Shown piece after piece: positions 43,894 to 51,696 of a stretch of DNA of 64,000 nucleotides. Every line of letters begins with the position of its first letter. Positions within the stretch are counted from its first letter, which is position 1. The stretch comes from Kordiimonas sp. SCSIO 12610 (GTDB taxonomy: Bacteria > Pseudomonadota > Alphaproteobacteria > Sphingomonadales > Kordiimonadaceae): NCBI RefSeq assembly GCF_024398015.1, contig NZ_CP073747.1, positions 692,501 through 756,500 of the forward strand, written 5' to 3'. A program made the position numbers and the translations under genes. Under the pieces are notes generated by a model. The model made no database searches. It saw only the letters and a list, made by a program, of their open reading frames with translations, and was not told where the DNA came from.

Positions 43894-43897
43894 GATC

Positions 43898-44422
43898 TTA
43901 TCCTGCTTCTTTTGTTGTAGTGTCATTTCCACTTGCAGAATGGCGCAAGTGGGCCACAGATTTACCGTGACCGATCATGTCGGTCTGATAAAAGGCGCCA
44001 AAGCGCTTCAGCGCTGCCTCAAAGGCCTCACGGCGTTCCTCGGCGGCGTCCACGCTGTCAAAGCCTGCCCGCAACAGAAACAGGGCCTGGTCTGGCAGAA
44101 CATGACCGCTTGCACGGATTTCGCCTTTGAAACCAAAATCTTTGCGCAGGCGAACCGCGAGGGAGAAACCGCGTCCATCACCAAATACCGGGAAGCGGAT
44201 ATCAACAAATGATACCTGACCTACAAATTCTTCAAGATCGCTGTAGGCTGTTTCTGTATCAACGATCACGCCGACCGAACTTGTCAGCTCAAAGATCGCT
44301 GCGCCATTATCCTGAAGCTGTGAAAGGGGCACGAGCACGCTTTCACCTGCGGCAGGTAAGTCACCATCCGTTAATTCGCGGTAAGTTTCGCTATGGATAC
44401 CAGATAGATTAATCAGCGTCAT
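43898..44422 (-). CDS. DUF934 protein of the sulfite reduction operon
   Basis: From the ATG at 44422, directly after a perfect AAGGAGG, the product has 174 residues. It has a conserved FVDIRFPVFGDGRGFSLA block and GEIRASGHVLPDQALFLLRAGFDS, the standard DUF934 pattern. These proteins nearly always sit between the genes for sulfite reductase and APS reductase and are thought to assist them, but the mechanism is unknown. The start lies 14 bp inside the end of cysI, so translation is coupled. Confidence 0.88.
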   Translation of the reverse strand: MTLINLSGIHSETYRELTDGDLPAAGESVLVPLSQLQDNGAAIFELTSSVGVIVDTETAYSDLEEFVGQVSFVDIRFPVFGDGRGFSLAVRLRKDFGFKGEIRASGHVLPDQALFLLRAGFDSVDAAEERREAFEAALKRFGAFYQTDMIGHGKSVAHLRHSASGNDTTTKEAG

Positions 44423-46064
44423 AAACCGCCTCCTTAAATGGTGCCGCACCAATACGGCGATAGGTGGCGAGGAACTCTTCGCCTTCTTCACGTTCACCAA
44501 GGTAAACCGCAACGACCTTTTCGACGGCATCAACGATACCGTGCTCATCAAAACCAGGGCCTAAAAGCGCTGCTTTGGTGGCGTCTTCTGCACCAGAACC
44601 ACCAAGGGAGATCTGATAGTTTTCTTCGCCTCTACGGTCGACACCCAGAATACCAATATGACCAGCATGGTGGTGGCCGCAGCTGTTAATACAGCCTGAA
44701 ATCTTTAGCTTCAGCGGGCCAATATCCTGCAAGCGGCGGATATCATCGAAACGATCGGCGATCGCTTGACCAATCGGGATGGAGCGTGCGTTCGCTAGTG
44801 CACAGTAATCCATGCCGGGGCATACGATCATATCGGTTAGCAAACCAACGTTTGCGCTGCCGAGGCCGTTTGCATCCAGAATTTTCCAGATTTCGACAAG
44901 GTCTTGTTTTGCAACATGTGGCAGGATCAGATTCTGTTCGTGGCTTACGCGAATTTCACTTTGGCTGTATTTTTCAGCCAAATCCGCAACAAGGTGCATC
45001 TGCTCGTCTGTTGCGTCGCCCGGAATGCCGTCGTGTGGCTTAAGCGAAATTGTTACATTCACATGGCCCAAAACCTTGTGTGGATTTGTGTTGTTATCCA
45101 ACCATGTTTTGAAGATGAAATTCTGGTTTGCAAATTCATCAACCGCTGGCACATCATCGGATAGAACAGGAAGTGGCGGTGGTGTAAAGAACGCTTTGAT
45201 CCGTGCGACTTCTTCTGCGGGCACATCGATATGCTGGTCTTTAATTTTTTGCCATTCCGCTTCGGTCAGGCGCGCATACTCTTCTGCGCCTAAGGCTTCC
45301 ACGAGAATTTTAATACGAGCTTTGTATTTGTTGTCGCGGCGACCCTGCTCGTTATAGACGCGCAGGATTGCTTCCAGATAACTGAGTAAATCGGCTTCTG
45401 GCAGGAATTCGCGGATTGTTTTACCAATCACAGGTGTGCGACCCATGCCGCCACCAACGATCACTTCGAAACCGGTTTCGCCAGCATCATTTTTACGCAG
45501 GATCAGGCCGATATCGTGCCATTTTACAGCAGCGCGGTCTTGGCCAGCGCCTGTGATCGCAATCTTGAACTTACGCGGCAGGAACGAAAACTCCGGGTGG
45601 AATGTAGACCACTGACGGATCAGTTCTGCATAGGGGCGAGGGTCCTCAACTTCATCGCGTGTTGCACCTGCAAACTGGTCGGTTGTTGTATTACGAATAC
45701 AGTTACCGCTTGTTTGGTGCGCATGCATTTCAACTTCTGCAAGTTCGGTCAGAATATCAGGCGTTTCCACAAGCTTTGGCCAGTTATACTGAATGTTTTG
45801 GCGCGTTGTGAAATGGCCGTACCCTTTATCATATTTGGTTGCGATATCCGCAAGGCGGTGCATTTGCTTTGATGACATCGTGCCATAAGGAACAGCAACC
45901 CGTAGCATGTAAGCGTGCAGTTGTAGATAAAGACCATTCATCAAGCGTAGCGGGCGAAATTCCTCTTCAGTGAGCTCGCCTTTCATCCGGCGCTCTACTT
46001 GATCGCGGAACTCTGCGACACGGGCATCGATAATATTGCGGTCGAAGGTATCGTAAGCATACAT
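44409..46064 (-). CDS. cysI: Sulfite reductase hemoprotein (CysI-type nitrite/sulfite reductase)
   Basis: 551 residues with two ferredoxin-like and sirohaem-binding halves. The [4Fe-4S]-sirohaem cysteines are all present: Cys415 and Cys421 in CPGMDYC, Cys458 and Cys462 in GCINSCGHHH. It reduces sulfite to sulfide with six electrons. No flavoprotein CysJ gene is in the window, so electrons probably come from ferredoxin or another reductase. AAGGAAA precedes the ATG. It starts 3 bp after the DUF2849 gene. Confidence 0.92.
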   Translation of the reverse strand: MYAYDTFDRNIIDARVAEFRDQVERRMKGELTEEEFRPLRLMNGLYLQLHAYMLRVAVPYGTMSSKQMHRLADIATKYDKGYGHFTTRQNIQYNWPKLVETPDILTELAEVEMHAHQTSGNCIRNTTTDQFAGATRDEVEDPRPYAELIRQWSTFHPEFSFLPRKFKIAITGAGQDRAAVKWHDIGLILRKNDAGETGFEVIVGGGMGRTPVIGKTIREFLPEADLLSYLEAILRVYNEQGRRDNKYKARIKILVEALGAEEYARLTEAEWQKIKDQHIDVPAEEVARIKAFFTPPPLPVLSDDVPAVDEFANQNFIFKTWLDNNTNPHKVLGHVNVTISLKPHDGIPGDATDEQMHLVADLAEKYSQSEIRVSHEQNLILPHVAKQDLVEIWKILDANGLGSANVGLLTDMIVCPGMDYCALANARSIPIGQAIADRFDDIRRLQDIGPLKLKISGCINSCGHHHAGHIGILGVDRRGEENYQISLGGSGAEDATKAALLGPGFDEHGIVDAVEKVVAVYLGEREEGEEFLATYRRIGAAPFKEAVYDAD

Positions 46065-46067
46065 GAT

Positions 46068-46406
46068 TTAATTTCCTTCTGATGCGTTCGTTTCCCATGT
46101 GTGGGAAACCTGATAACCAAGGTCAGGGCGAACGCTTGGGCCCTTGGCTTGCATTGCTTGTTTCATATGCGCCGGAAAGGCACCGTTTTGGTCTTCGGCT
46201 GGTACAGCCTGTGGATCAACAACAAGGTTGTTTTTTTCGCTGATGCTTGCTTTTGCTTCCAGTTCTTCAACACCTTCTGGTGTATCCGCAACCGCAGCAC
46301 GCGCGACATCCGCTGTCCAGTTTCCGTCCGGTGTCATAAATACAACGCGGCCATCGTCCAACCGATTGGCGATTATGAGTTGGGGGCCTTTAATTTTCTT
46401 TGCCAT
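46068..46406 (-). CDS. DUF2849 protein
   Basis: 112 residues, soluble. IIANRLDDGRVVFMTPDGNWTADVARA is the DUF2849 signature, and the C-terminus ending in Asn-rich and charged residues is short. These small proteins are found between cysG and cysI in Alphaproteobacteria. A helper or electron-supply role for sulfite reductase is only inferred from this constant position. Confidence 0.8.
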   Translation of the reverse strand: MAKKIKGPQLIIANRLDDGRVVFMTPDGNWTADVARAAVADTPEGVEELEAKASISEKNNLVVDPQAVPAEDQNGAFPAHMKQAMQAKGPSVRPDLGYQVSHTWETNASEGN

Positions 46407-46445
46407 TTTATGCTCTCTTAAAATGTTGGCTAAAAGGATAAGGGG

Positions 46446-47909
46446 TTATGCGCTTGCCCTTGTGGGCACTTCGCGAATTTCGTTATTGAGTTGTTCTTTG
46501 ATCTTTGATGACAGGTCTTCGGGCCATTCAGCAGCATTTGTAACCACGTCACCAATAAGTAATAGCGCAGGGCTTTTCACATCATGTTCAGCAATCGTTG
46601 CTGGTAAATCAATCAGTGTCGTGAAAAATCTGCGTTCGTTTTCTCTTGTGCCGTTCTGGATTATCGCAACAGGCATGCTTGCGCGCACACCTTGGTCTTG
46701 AAGACCTGCTGAAATGTTGGCAGCAGATTTGACACCCATATAGATACCAAGTGTTCGGCCTTCACCAGCGAGGTTCGCCCAGTCTTTGTAGCTACCGTCC
46801 TTTAGGTGCGCGGTCACAAGCGTTATAGAAGAAGCGTGCGCGCGGTCCGTAAGCGGGATTTGCGTTTTTGATGCAATACCTGTTAGCGCTGTTATGCCCG
46901 GAACGACCTCAAGGTTGATATTGTGGGCGCGGAGCGCAGCCATTTCTTCTGCAATCCGGCCAAACACCATTGGGTCACCAGATTTCAGGCGAACAACACG
47001 TTTGCCCGCGCTTGCTTCCTTTACAAGCAGGTTGTTGATGCCATCTTGCCCGATCCCATGATTGCCTTCTTTCTTGCCAACATAAATCAGCTCTGCGTCG
47101 CGGCGGGCAAGGGCAATCACTTCACGGCTCACTAAGCGGTCATAGACGATAACATCGGCCTGTTGTAGCGCGCGGTGTGCCTTTATGGTTAAGAGGTCAG
47201 GATCACCTGGGCCCGAACCCACCAGTTGCACAAATCCTTTTTTCGACGCTTTCGTCTCGCTTTCGCTTTGGGCATCTGCGACGATACGATTTTCCATTTC
47301 CTCTAAGCTTGAGCCTGCGAAGGATTGAGCGCGGTCATAAAGGTTATCCCAAAACAGGCGGCGTTTGGTGCCATTCGATAATATGGATTTCACCGTGTCT
47401 TTGGTGTTGCCGGCAGCTTCTGCAAGCGTACCAAGCGACTGCGGGAGGATACGTTCCAGTGTTGCGCGCAGTCGGCGCACAAACACAGGAGCCACACCGC
47501 CGCTTGAAAACGCGACATGCAGGGGGCCGCGTTTGAACTGGGCAGGGGTAATGAAGTTACTTTTTGACGGCATATCAATAATGTTGACAGGTATGCCGCG
47601 GCTGTTCGCAAGATGAACAATATGATTATCAGCATCCTCACCAGCGGTGCTGGCATAAATCAAGGTCTTGCCGTCGATATCTGTATCCACGAATGGGCGA
47701 TCAAAATACTGGAATTTGTCAAAAGCTTTACTGCTTTGATCGGGAATTAACCCCGCCTCAAGAAGTGCAGCCTTAGCGCCGGCCGCTATTACAGTAATTT
47801 CAGCGCCTTCATTTTGCAGAAGCGCGACTTTGGCCATGGCAGCAGAATCAGATCCTAAAATCAGGATATGATGTTTTTCAGCAGTTAGAAATATCGGAAT
47901 AGATTTCAT
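46446..47909 (-). CDS. cysG: Sirohaem synthase (CysG), trifunctional
   Basis: 487 residues. N-terminal dehydrogenase/ferrochelatase part (about 1-220) begins IFLTAEKHHILILGSDSAAMAK. The C-terminal uroporphyrinogen-III methyltransferase part has GSGPGDPDLLTIKAHRALQ, VRLKSGDPMVFGR and VVPGITALTG. It makes sirohaem for the CysI protein encoded two genes downstream. It is the first gene of the block, with GGGAAGAG before the ATG. The long AT-rich region upstream is the likely promoter. Confidence 0.93.
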   Translation of the reverse strand: MKSIPIFLTAEKHHILILGSDSAAMAKVALLQNEGAEITVIAAGAKAALLEAGLIPDQSSKAFDKFQYFDRPFVDTDIDGKTLIYASTAGEDADNHIVHLANSRGIPVNIIDMPSKSNFITPAQFKRGPLHVAFSSGGVAPVFVRRLRATLERILPQSLGTLAEAAGNTKDTVKSILSNGTKRRLFWDNLYDRAQSFAGSSLEEMENRIVADAQSESETKASKKGFVQLVGSGPGDPDLLTIKAHRALQQADVIVYDRLVSREVIALARRDAELIYVGKKEGNHGIGQDGINNLLVKEASAGKRVVRLKSGDPMVFGRIAEEMAALRAHNINLEVVPGITALTGIASKTQIPLTDRAHASSITLVTAHLKDGSYKDWANLAGEGRTLGIYMGVKSAANISAGLQDQGVRASMPVAIIQNGTRENERRFFTTLIDLPATIAEHDVKSPALLLIGDVVTNAAEWPEDLSSKIKEQLNNEIREVPTRASA

Positions 47910-48429
47910 TTCTCTTCCCTGAAAATGATTGCGCCACTGGCTTTAAAATCATTTCTTTTTAAATTCACTCAACCTTAGTTAAGAAAAGCTATTGTCTGTA
48001 TCGCTTATTTATGTGCGAAATTGGTCAGTTTCAAGCGAGAAGATGTATAGCAATAAAATAGAAAAAATATACCGAAAACGTATAAAGTATTTGTGATTGA
48101 GAAACTAAAATCGAAATAACATGTATTAAATAGAATTAAAAACTAAAAAAATAGAATTTTTCATTAGTTTTGAATTGTAAGGAAACGAAATTATGATTCT
48201 GTTTTCTAATATAGAAAAACTAACCTATATGAGAATGATTCTCAAACGTCGGGTTATATAACTTTTCGATAATTTCTGGCTCATTTGACGTTAGAGAAAC
48301 TTAAGTTACATACCGTAATAGTAATTCAGGGCAGGGGAAATTGAATTACTCTTTATTCTTTCGTAATCTTTATATACAATAATGTTCATTAGAGCAGAGA
48401 GAATAATATTTGGTTGTGGGGATATGATC
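47910..48429. other. AT-rich divergent intergenic region
   Basis: About 520 bp without a gene between cysG (minus) and the COQ4-like gene (plus). Strongly AT-rich, with many A/T runs around 48050-48220. The only clear site is the Fur-box-like palindrome at 48230-48244. I see no further structure. Confidence 0.5.
48230..48244. promoter_or_regulatory. Fur-box-like inverted repeat
   Basis: TGAGAAT-G-ATTCTCA is a perfect 7-1-7 dyad. The classical Fur 7-1-7 unit is TGATAAT-n-ATTATCA, so 13 of 15 positions agree (the centre is free). It lies 186 bp before the COQ4-like ATG and about 320 bp before cysG. Confidence 0.55.
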
Positions 48430-49260
48430 ATGTCTGTTGATGAAAATAAAAGTGTAGGTTCAGAGGAAAAAACCTCTATCACGCTGAATATGCCGGATGA
48501 TTACAGCCCGCCCAAGCGTGACTGGAAAGCCGCATGGCGCGCCGTTAAAGCATTAATCGATAACCCAGAAGATACGGAGCAGGTTTTTATCATTCTGCGC
48601 AGGTTATCCGGTAAGTCCTTCTGGAAAGCTTATAAGCGCTTTGCCGAAAGCCCAGTGGGTAACAATATTCTTCACAAACGTATTGATTTGATGGATACGC
48701 TCAAAAACACTGAGATGCTTTCTGCGCTTCCAAAGGGAACATTAGGGCGAGAATATTTCGATTTTATCACGCGTGAGAATATTTCGCCTGAAGGTTTGGT
48801 TGATGCGAGTGAGGGTGAAAATACCTCCATGGGGCTCACTGACGAAGATATGATCCGTTACGGCACGCGCGCGCGTGAAATGCATGATTTATGGCATGTT
48901 GTATCGGGCTATGGCCGCGATGGTCTCGGTGAGGCGTCGATCGTTGCCATGTCTTATGCTCATTCAAAAAATATCGGCTTTGCGTTGATTGCAATTATGG
49001 CCGCACAAAGCTTCAAGAATAATGCGCCGAATGGTGGCGTAAGGCGCTCTGTTCTTGAGGGATATTTGAATGGCCGCAAAAGCGCATGGCTTCTAGGTGT
49101 GGACTGGGAAGCAATGATGCCGCTTCCGCTTGAGGAAGTGCGTTCACAACTGAAAATCAAAACGCCAGTGCGGTACAACAAAACTGTTGCTTCAATGGCT
49201 GATGAGGACCTTTACACCGCAGAAGTTAAAGAAGCACGGGATGCACACCCCGCTGAATAA
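48430..49260 (+). CDS. COQ4-family ubiquinone biosynthesis protein
   Basis: From the ATG at 48430 (GGGG 8 bp ahead; ATGs at 48382 and 48424 are less well placed) the product has 276 residues, no signal peptide. The metal-binding motif HDxxHx11E is intact: His152, Asp153, His156 and Glu168 in MHDLWHVVSGYGRDGLGE. The remainder is helical as in COQ4. In ubiquinone biosynthesis COQ4 acts on the head group, and the bacterial family is less well studied. The Fur-like site upstream suggests iron control. Confidence 0.88.
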   Translation: MSVDENKSVGSEEKTSITLNMPDDYSPPKRDWKAAWRAVKALIDNPEDTEQVFIILRRLSGKSFWKAYKRFAESPVGNNILHKRIDLMDTLKNTEMLSALPKGTLGREYFDFITRENISPEGLVDASEGENTSMGLTDEDMIRYGTRAREMHDLWHVVSGYGRDGLGEASIVAMSYAHSKNIGFALIAIMAAQSFKNNAPNGGVRRSVLEGYLNGRKSAWLLGVDWEAMMPLPLEEVRSQLKIKTPVRYNKTVASMADEDLYTAEVKEARDAHPAE

Positions 49261-49308
49261 ATGTTAATCGGTATGTGTTTGTTATCCGAACTCGTTAGTA
49301 ATTTTTGG

Positions 49309-49341
49309 CCCCTTAGTTAGCAATGCTGACTAAGGGGTTTT
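49309..49341 (+). terminator. Intrinsic terminator after the COQ4-like gene
   Basis: CCCCTTAGT, loop of 11, ACTAAGGGG, TTTT. The stop codon of the opposite-strand gene lies within its 3' arm. Confidence 0.85.
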
Positions 49342-50748
49342 GACTATGTAGCTGCTTTTGAAACGTATTTCCTGTCGGCCCGCTTTCTCGCGTATTTTTT
49401 CTGTGCGTACGCTAAATTGGTTTTGGGTGATAATGACGGGGCGAACACCGTTTACGCTGGCCTCCCAATTGTGGGTATTTTCACCTAATTCCAGCAGAAG
49501 ACCATCTTTTTTCAAAAGCGAGGGATGAAAGCTCCTTGAACCATTTATTGTGGAATGGTCAAGAAGGATATCCTTAAAAATATCCCTGGCTTCTATTGTA
49601 TCGGTAAAGGTGCCCTTTGGTTTGTTGATCCATTCAGGGGACCAGTTCAAACTTGTATTGATCCAGTTTTGTACCCTTGGTAGGAAGCTTTGTATAACAT
49701 GGGCGATGTTTTCCCTGATCTGCACCATTCGGCCCGCCCACGCGCTTTTCGTAATTGGCTGTTTGAATTGATCAAGAAGTGTGTATTGAATTTCTTTTTT
49801 AAAAAGGGTGAAGTGCCCTTTCTTGGTGTTAATCCAATTTGAAATCACGGGTTTCCCGTCAATCCAGCCCTTAACGGTAGCCGCATGCATCGGGGCCGTT
49901 ATATTTACCGGAAAATACGCTTCAATACCCTGGTTTCCCTGTTGAATATGAAATCTGAGCATATGGCCATCCAGCATATCTAGGGGCGTAATGCTTGTGC
50001 CGGCGGTTATTCTGCTGATCGACATCAATGGTTTATGGATTGTAGCGGTGCCATCGTAGCGCCACCCCTCGATTTGGGCTGAACCACTGGGGTGAATTTT
50101 TGCATTCGCTGTTCCGCTGGCGGTGATCAGCATTTTATTATAACTGTTGAAGTCAGTACCTTGCCCCTTTGGGGCGTCAAAACCAACCGTAAGATTGATC
50201 ACAGTGCCTAGCACTGTTCTACTGCAAATGACCTCACTGCTTTCGCCTCTATATTCATAGCGAATGCCAAAATCATTAAGGGTTTTGCTTTCGTGAGTGC
50301 CTTCAAGATAGAGTGTGAGCGGCAAGGAATATTCTTTATTAAATTCAAAAGGCGTTTGCTGATCATCAGAGTAAGCACGTACCCTTTTTTCACTACTGGT
50401 ACCATTGGAACTATCGGCTAATACTGGTTGGGCTACATAGACTTTGCTGGCGGCCTTATGGCTGAAAATAAATTGCCGCAGATTGTCTTCAACTCCTGCC
50501 GTGATCTTGCGCCTGTTATCAGCTTGTCCGTCACCATTATCATCGTCATTATTGAGGGAAGTTATGAATGAAATATCATTGCAGGTCGGTCTGACGGCGC
50601 CAATATCACGGGTAAGGGAATCCGCGGAGTACACAACATTAGTGTGCATCATTAGCAAAAAAAACGATGCTAAAATTGTAGGTGCAGAATGAATTTTATT
50701 TGTATCAGGATAGGAATACCGCACATTCTTTATGAAATATTTACGCAC
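49330..50748 (-). CDS. Exported protein of unknown function with an acidic calcium-loop-like motif
   Basis: 472 residues starting at a GTG with GGGGG just ahead. A signal peptide ends near VYSADS (about 42). I do not recognise a family. Soon after the signal comes SLNNDDDNGDGQADN (about 64-78), which resembles the Asp-rich loops of calcium-binding secreted proteins. The middle is beta-rich with a WRYDG segment, and the C-terminal third (about 320-400) has Trp-rich helices. Its stop lies inside a terminator shared with the gene it converges on. Possible roles include a secreted enzyme or adhesin, but no catalytic motif is visible. Confidence 0.7.
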   Translation of the reverse strand: MRKYFIKNVRYSYPDTNKIHSAPTILASFFLLMMHTNVVYSADSLTRDIGAVRPTCNDISFITSLNNDDDNGDGQADNRRKITAGVEDNLRQFIFSHKAASKVYVAQPVLADSSNGTSSEKRVRAYSDDQQTPFEFNKEYSLPLTLYLEGTHESKTLNDFGIRYEYRGESSEVICSRTVLGTVINLTVGFDAPKGQGTDFNSYNKMLITASGTANAKIHPSGSAQIEGWRYDGTATIHKPLMSISRITAGTSITPLDMLDGHMLRFHIQQGNQGIEAYFPVNITAPMHAATVKGWIDGKPVISNWINTKKGHFTLFKKEIQYTLLDQFKQPITKSAWAGRMVQIRENIAHVIQSFLPRVQNWINTSLNWSPEWINKPKGTFTDTIEARDIFKDILLDHSTINGSRSFHPSLLKKDGLLLELGENTHNWEASVNGVRPVIITQNQFSVRTEKIREKAGRQEIRFKSSYIVKTP

Positions 50749-50778
50749 ATTTCCCCCGCTTTTTCGTGCCCGCCAATA

Positions 50779-51168
50779 TTACCCTTTTAATTCAATCAAT
50801 TGGATAAGGTTTCCACAAGTATCGTTAAATACCGCGATTATAGCGCTTCCTACATCTGTTGGGGGTTGGGTAAATTCAACGCCTTCACCCTTTAGGCGTT
50901 TAACCTCAGCTTCGATATCATCAACGCTGAAGGCTGTGAATGGGATATTGTCCGCCATTAAGGCCGCTTGGAAGGTTCGGGACGCCGGGTGCTGGTTGGG
51001 CTCTAACCCCAATTCAACGCCGTCTGGCTCTTCCTTGGAAACGACGGTCAGCCACCTGAATTCACCCAGCGGAATATCATGCTTAACGGTAAACCCAAGC
51101 TTATCTGTGTAGAAATCGAGGGCCTTTTGCTGATCATCAACAACAATGCTTTTGATATACATCTTCAT
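50779..51168 (-). CDS. VOC-family protein
   Basis: 129 residues, cytoplasmic. Typical single VOC module of the glyoxalase/bleomycin-resistance/dioxygenase type: KSIVVDDQQKALDFYTDKLGF, FNDTCGNLIQLIEL. GGGAGG before the ATG. The conserved D-x-x-G-N near the end is the usual metal-side turn. Substrate unknown. It lies 30 bp upstream of the unknown exported protein's start on the same strand and may be co-transcribed with it. Confidence 0.85.
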   Translation of the reverse strand: MKMYIKSIVVDDQQKALDFYTDKLGFTVKHDIPLGEFRWLTVVSKEEPDGVELGLEPNQHPASRTFQAALMADNIPFTAFSVDDIEAEVKRLKGEGVEFTQPPTDVGSAIIAVFNDTCGNLIQLIELKG

Positions 51169-51400
51169 GTGACACCTCCCTTACGATAGCTAGCTGGCTT
51201 GATATTGTCCTGATACGAAAGTTTGGTAGCTACTTCCGCCATAAAGCCGTATTGCACAATTATATCATAATTGGTCGTTTTACAGGAAATTTATATTCTA
51301 TCTTGCCAAGTTACTCAGTGAGAGGCTTTCTATTTTGAACAAGAATCAAAAAAATTGATAATTAAGTTCTGTATTTTCAATTTTTCAAATTGATTGCAAT

Positions 51401-51434
51401 GATATATGTTCTATCTAGATATATGTTCTATCTA
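51401..51434. repeat. Two tandem copies of a 17-bp unit
   Basis: GATATATGTTCTATCTA occurs twice with no spacer (51401-51417 and 51418-51434). It may be a recent slip duplication or a pair of binding sites. Confidence 0.85.
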
Positions 51435-51459
51435 TCGGAACAAACTTGAACCGCATGCA

Positions 51460-51618
51460 CTAAAGTTTCCAGAAGGCTGTCCGATATATGATGAGGTTGT
51501 CATTCCCGATCCTTATCATTTTCTGGCCTTGTCCCCCCAATGTTTGTTGGGCAGCCTTCGCTACACCTCTAGAGGCTAGCATTTTGAATAAAGTGCCGGC
51601 ATAGCCATCCCGCTTCAC
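51460..51618 (-). CDS. Possible 52-residue small ORF within the structured element
   Basis: A GTG at 51618 is preceded by GGGGGAGGAAATAAG, an excellent ribosome site, and is followed by 52 sense codons. The peptide begins MKRDGYAGTLFKMLASRGVA and ends YRTAFWKL. I recognise no family. The same bases form nested hairpins, so the ORF may be only a by-product of a structured or repeated element. Confidence 0.25.
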   Translation of the reverse strand: MKRDGYAGTLFKMLASRGVAKAAQQTLGGQGQKMIRIGNDNLIIYRTAFWKL

Positions 51619-51649
51619 CTTATTTCCTCCCCCAGCAGAAGCGGGATGG
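51472..51649. other. Intergenic element with several nested inverted repeats
   Basis: Four stems can be read by eye: GAAGGCTGTC (51472-51481) with GGCAGCCTTC (51550-51559); inside it ATGATGAGG (51488-51496) with CCTTATCAT (51511-51519); the palindrome CCTCTAGAGG (51566-51575); and a 12-bp stem CCATCCCGCTTC (51605-51616) with GAAGCGGGATGG (51638-51649). There is no T-tract on either side. It could be a structured RNA, a dispersed intergenic repeat or a mobile-element relic. It lies in the 528-bp gap 51169-51696, the rest of which is AT-rich and otherwise empty. Confidence 0.6.
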
Positions 51650-51696
51650 TGACCAATTTTGTCTCAAGTTGTTTGCGCCATCAGGCAGAAGCATAT

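Noticed and set aside
44812-45357. 181-codon plus-strand frame inside cysI
   Set aside because: Antisense to a gene with all sirohaem and cluster cysteines in place.
51460-51618. Calling the 52-codon minus-strand ORF a confident gene
   Set aside because: The ribosome site is very good but the bases are also constrained by hairpins, and no family is visible, so it is listed only at low confidence.
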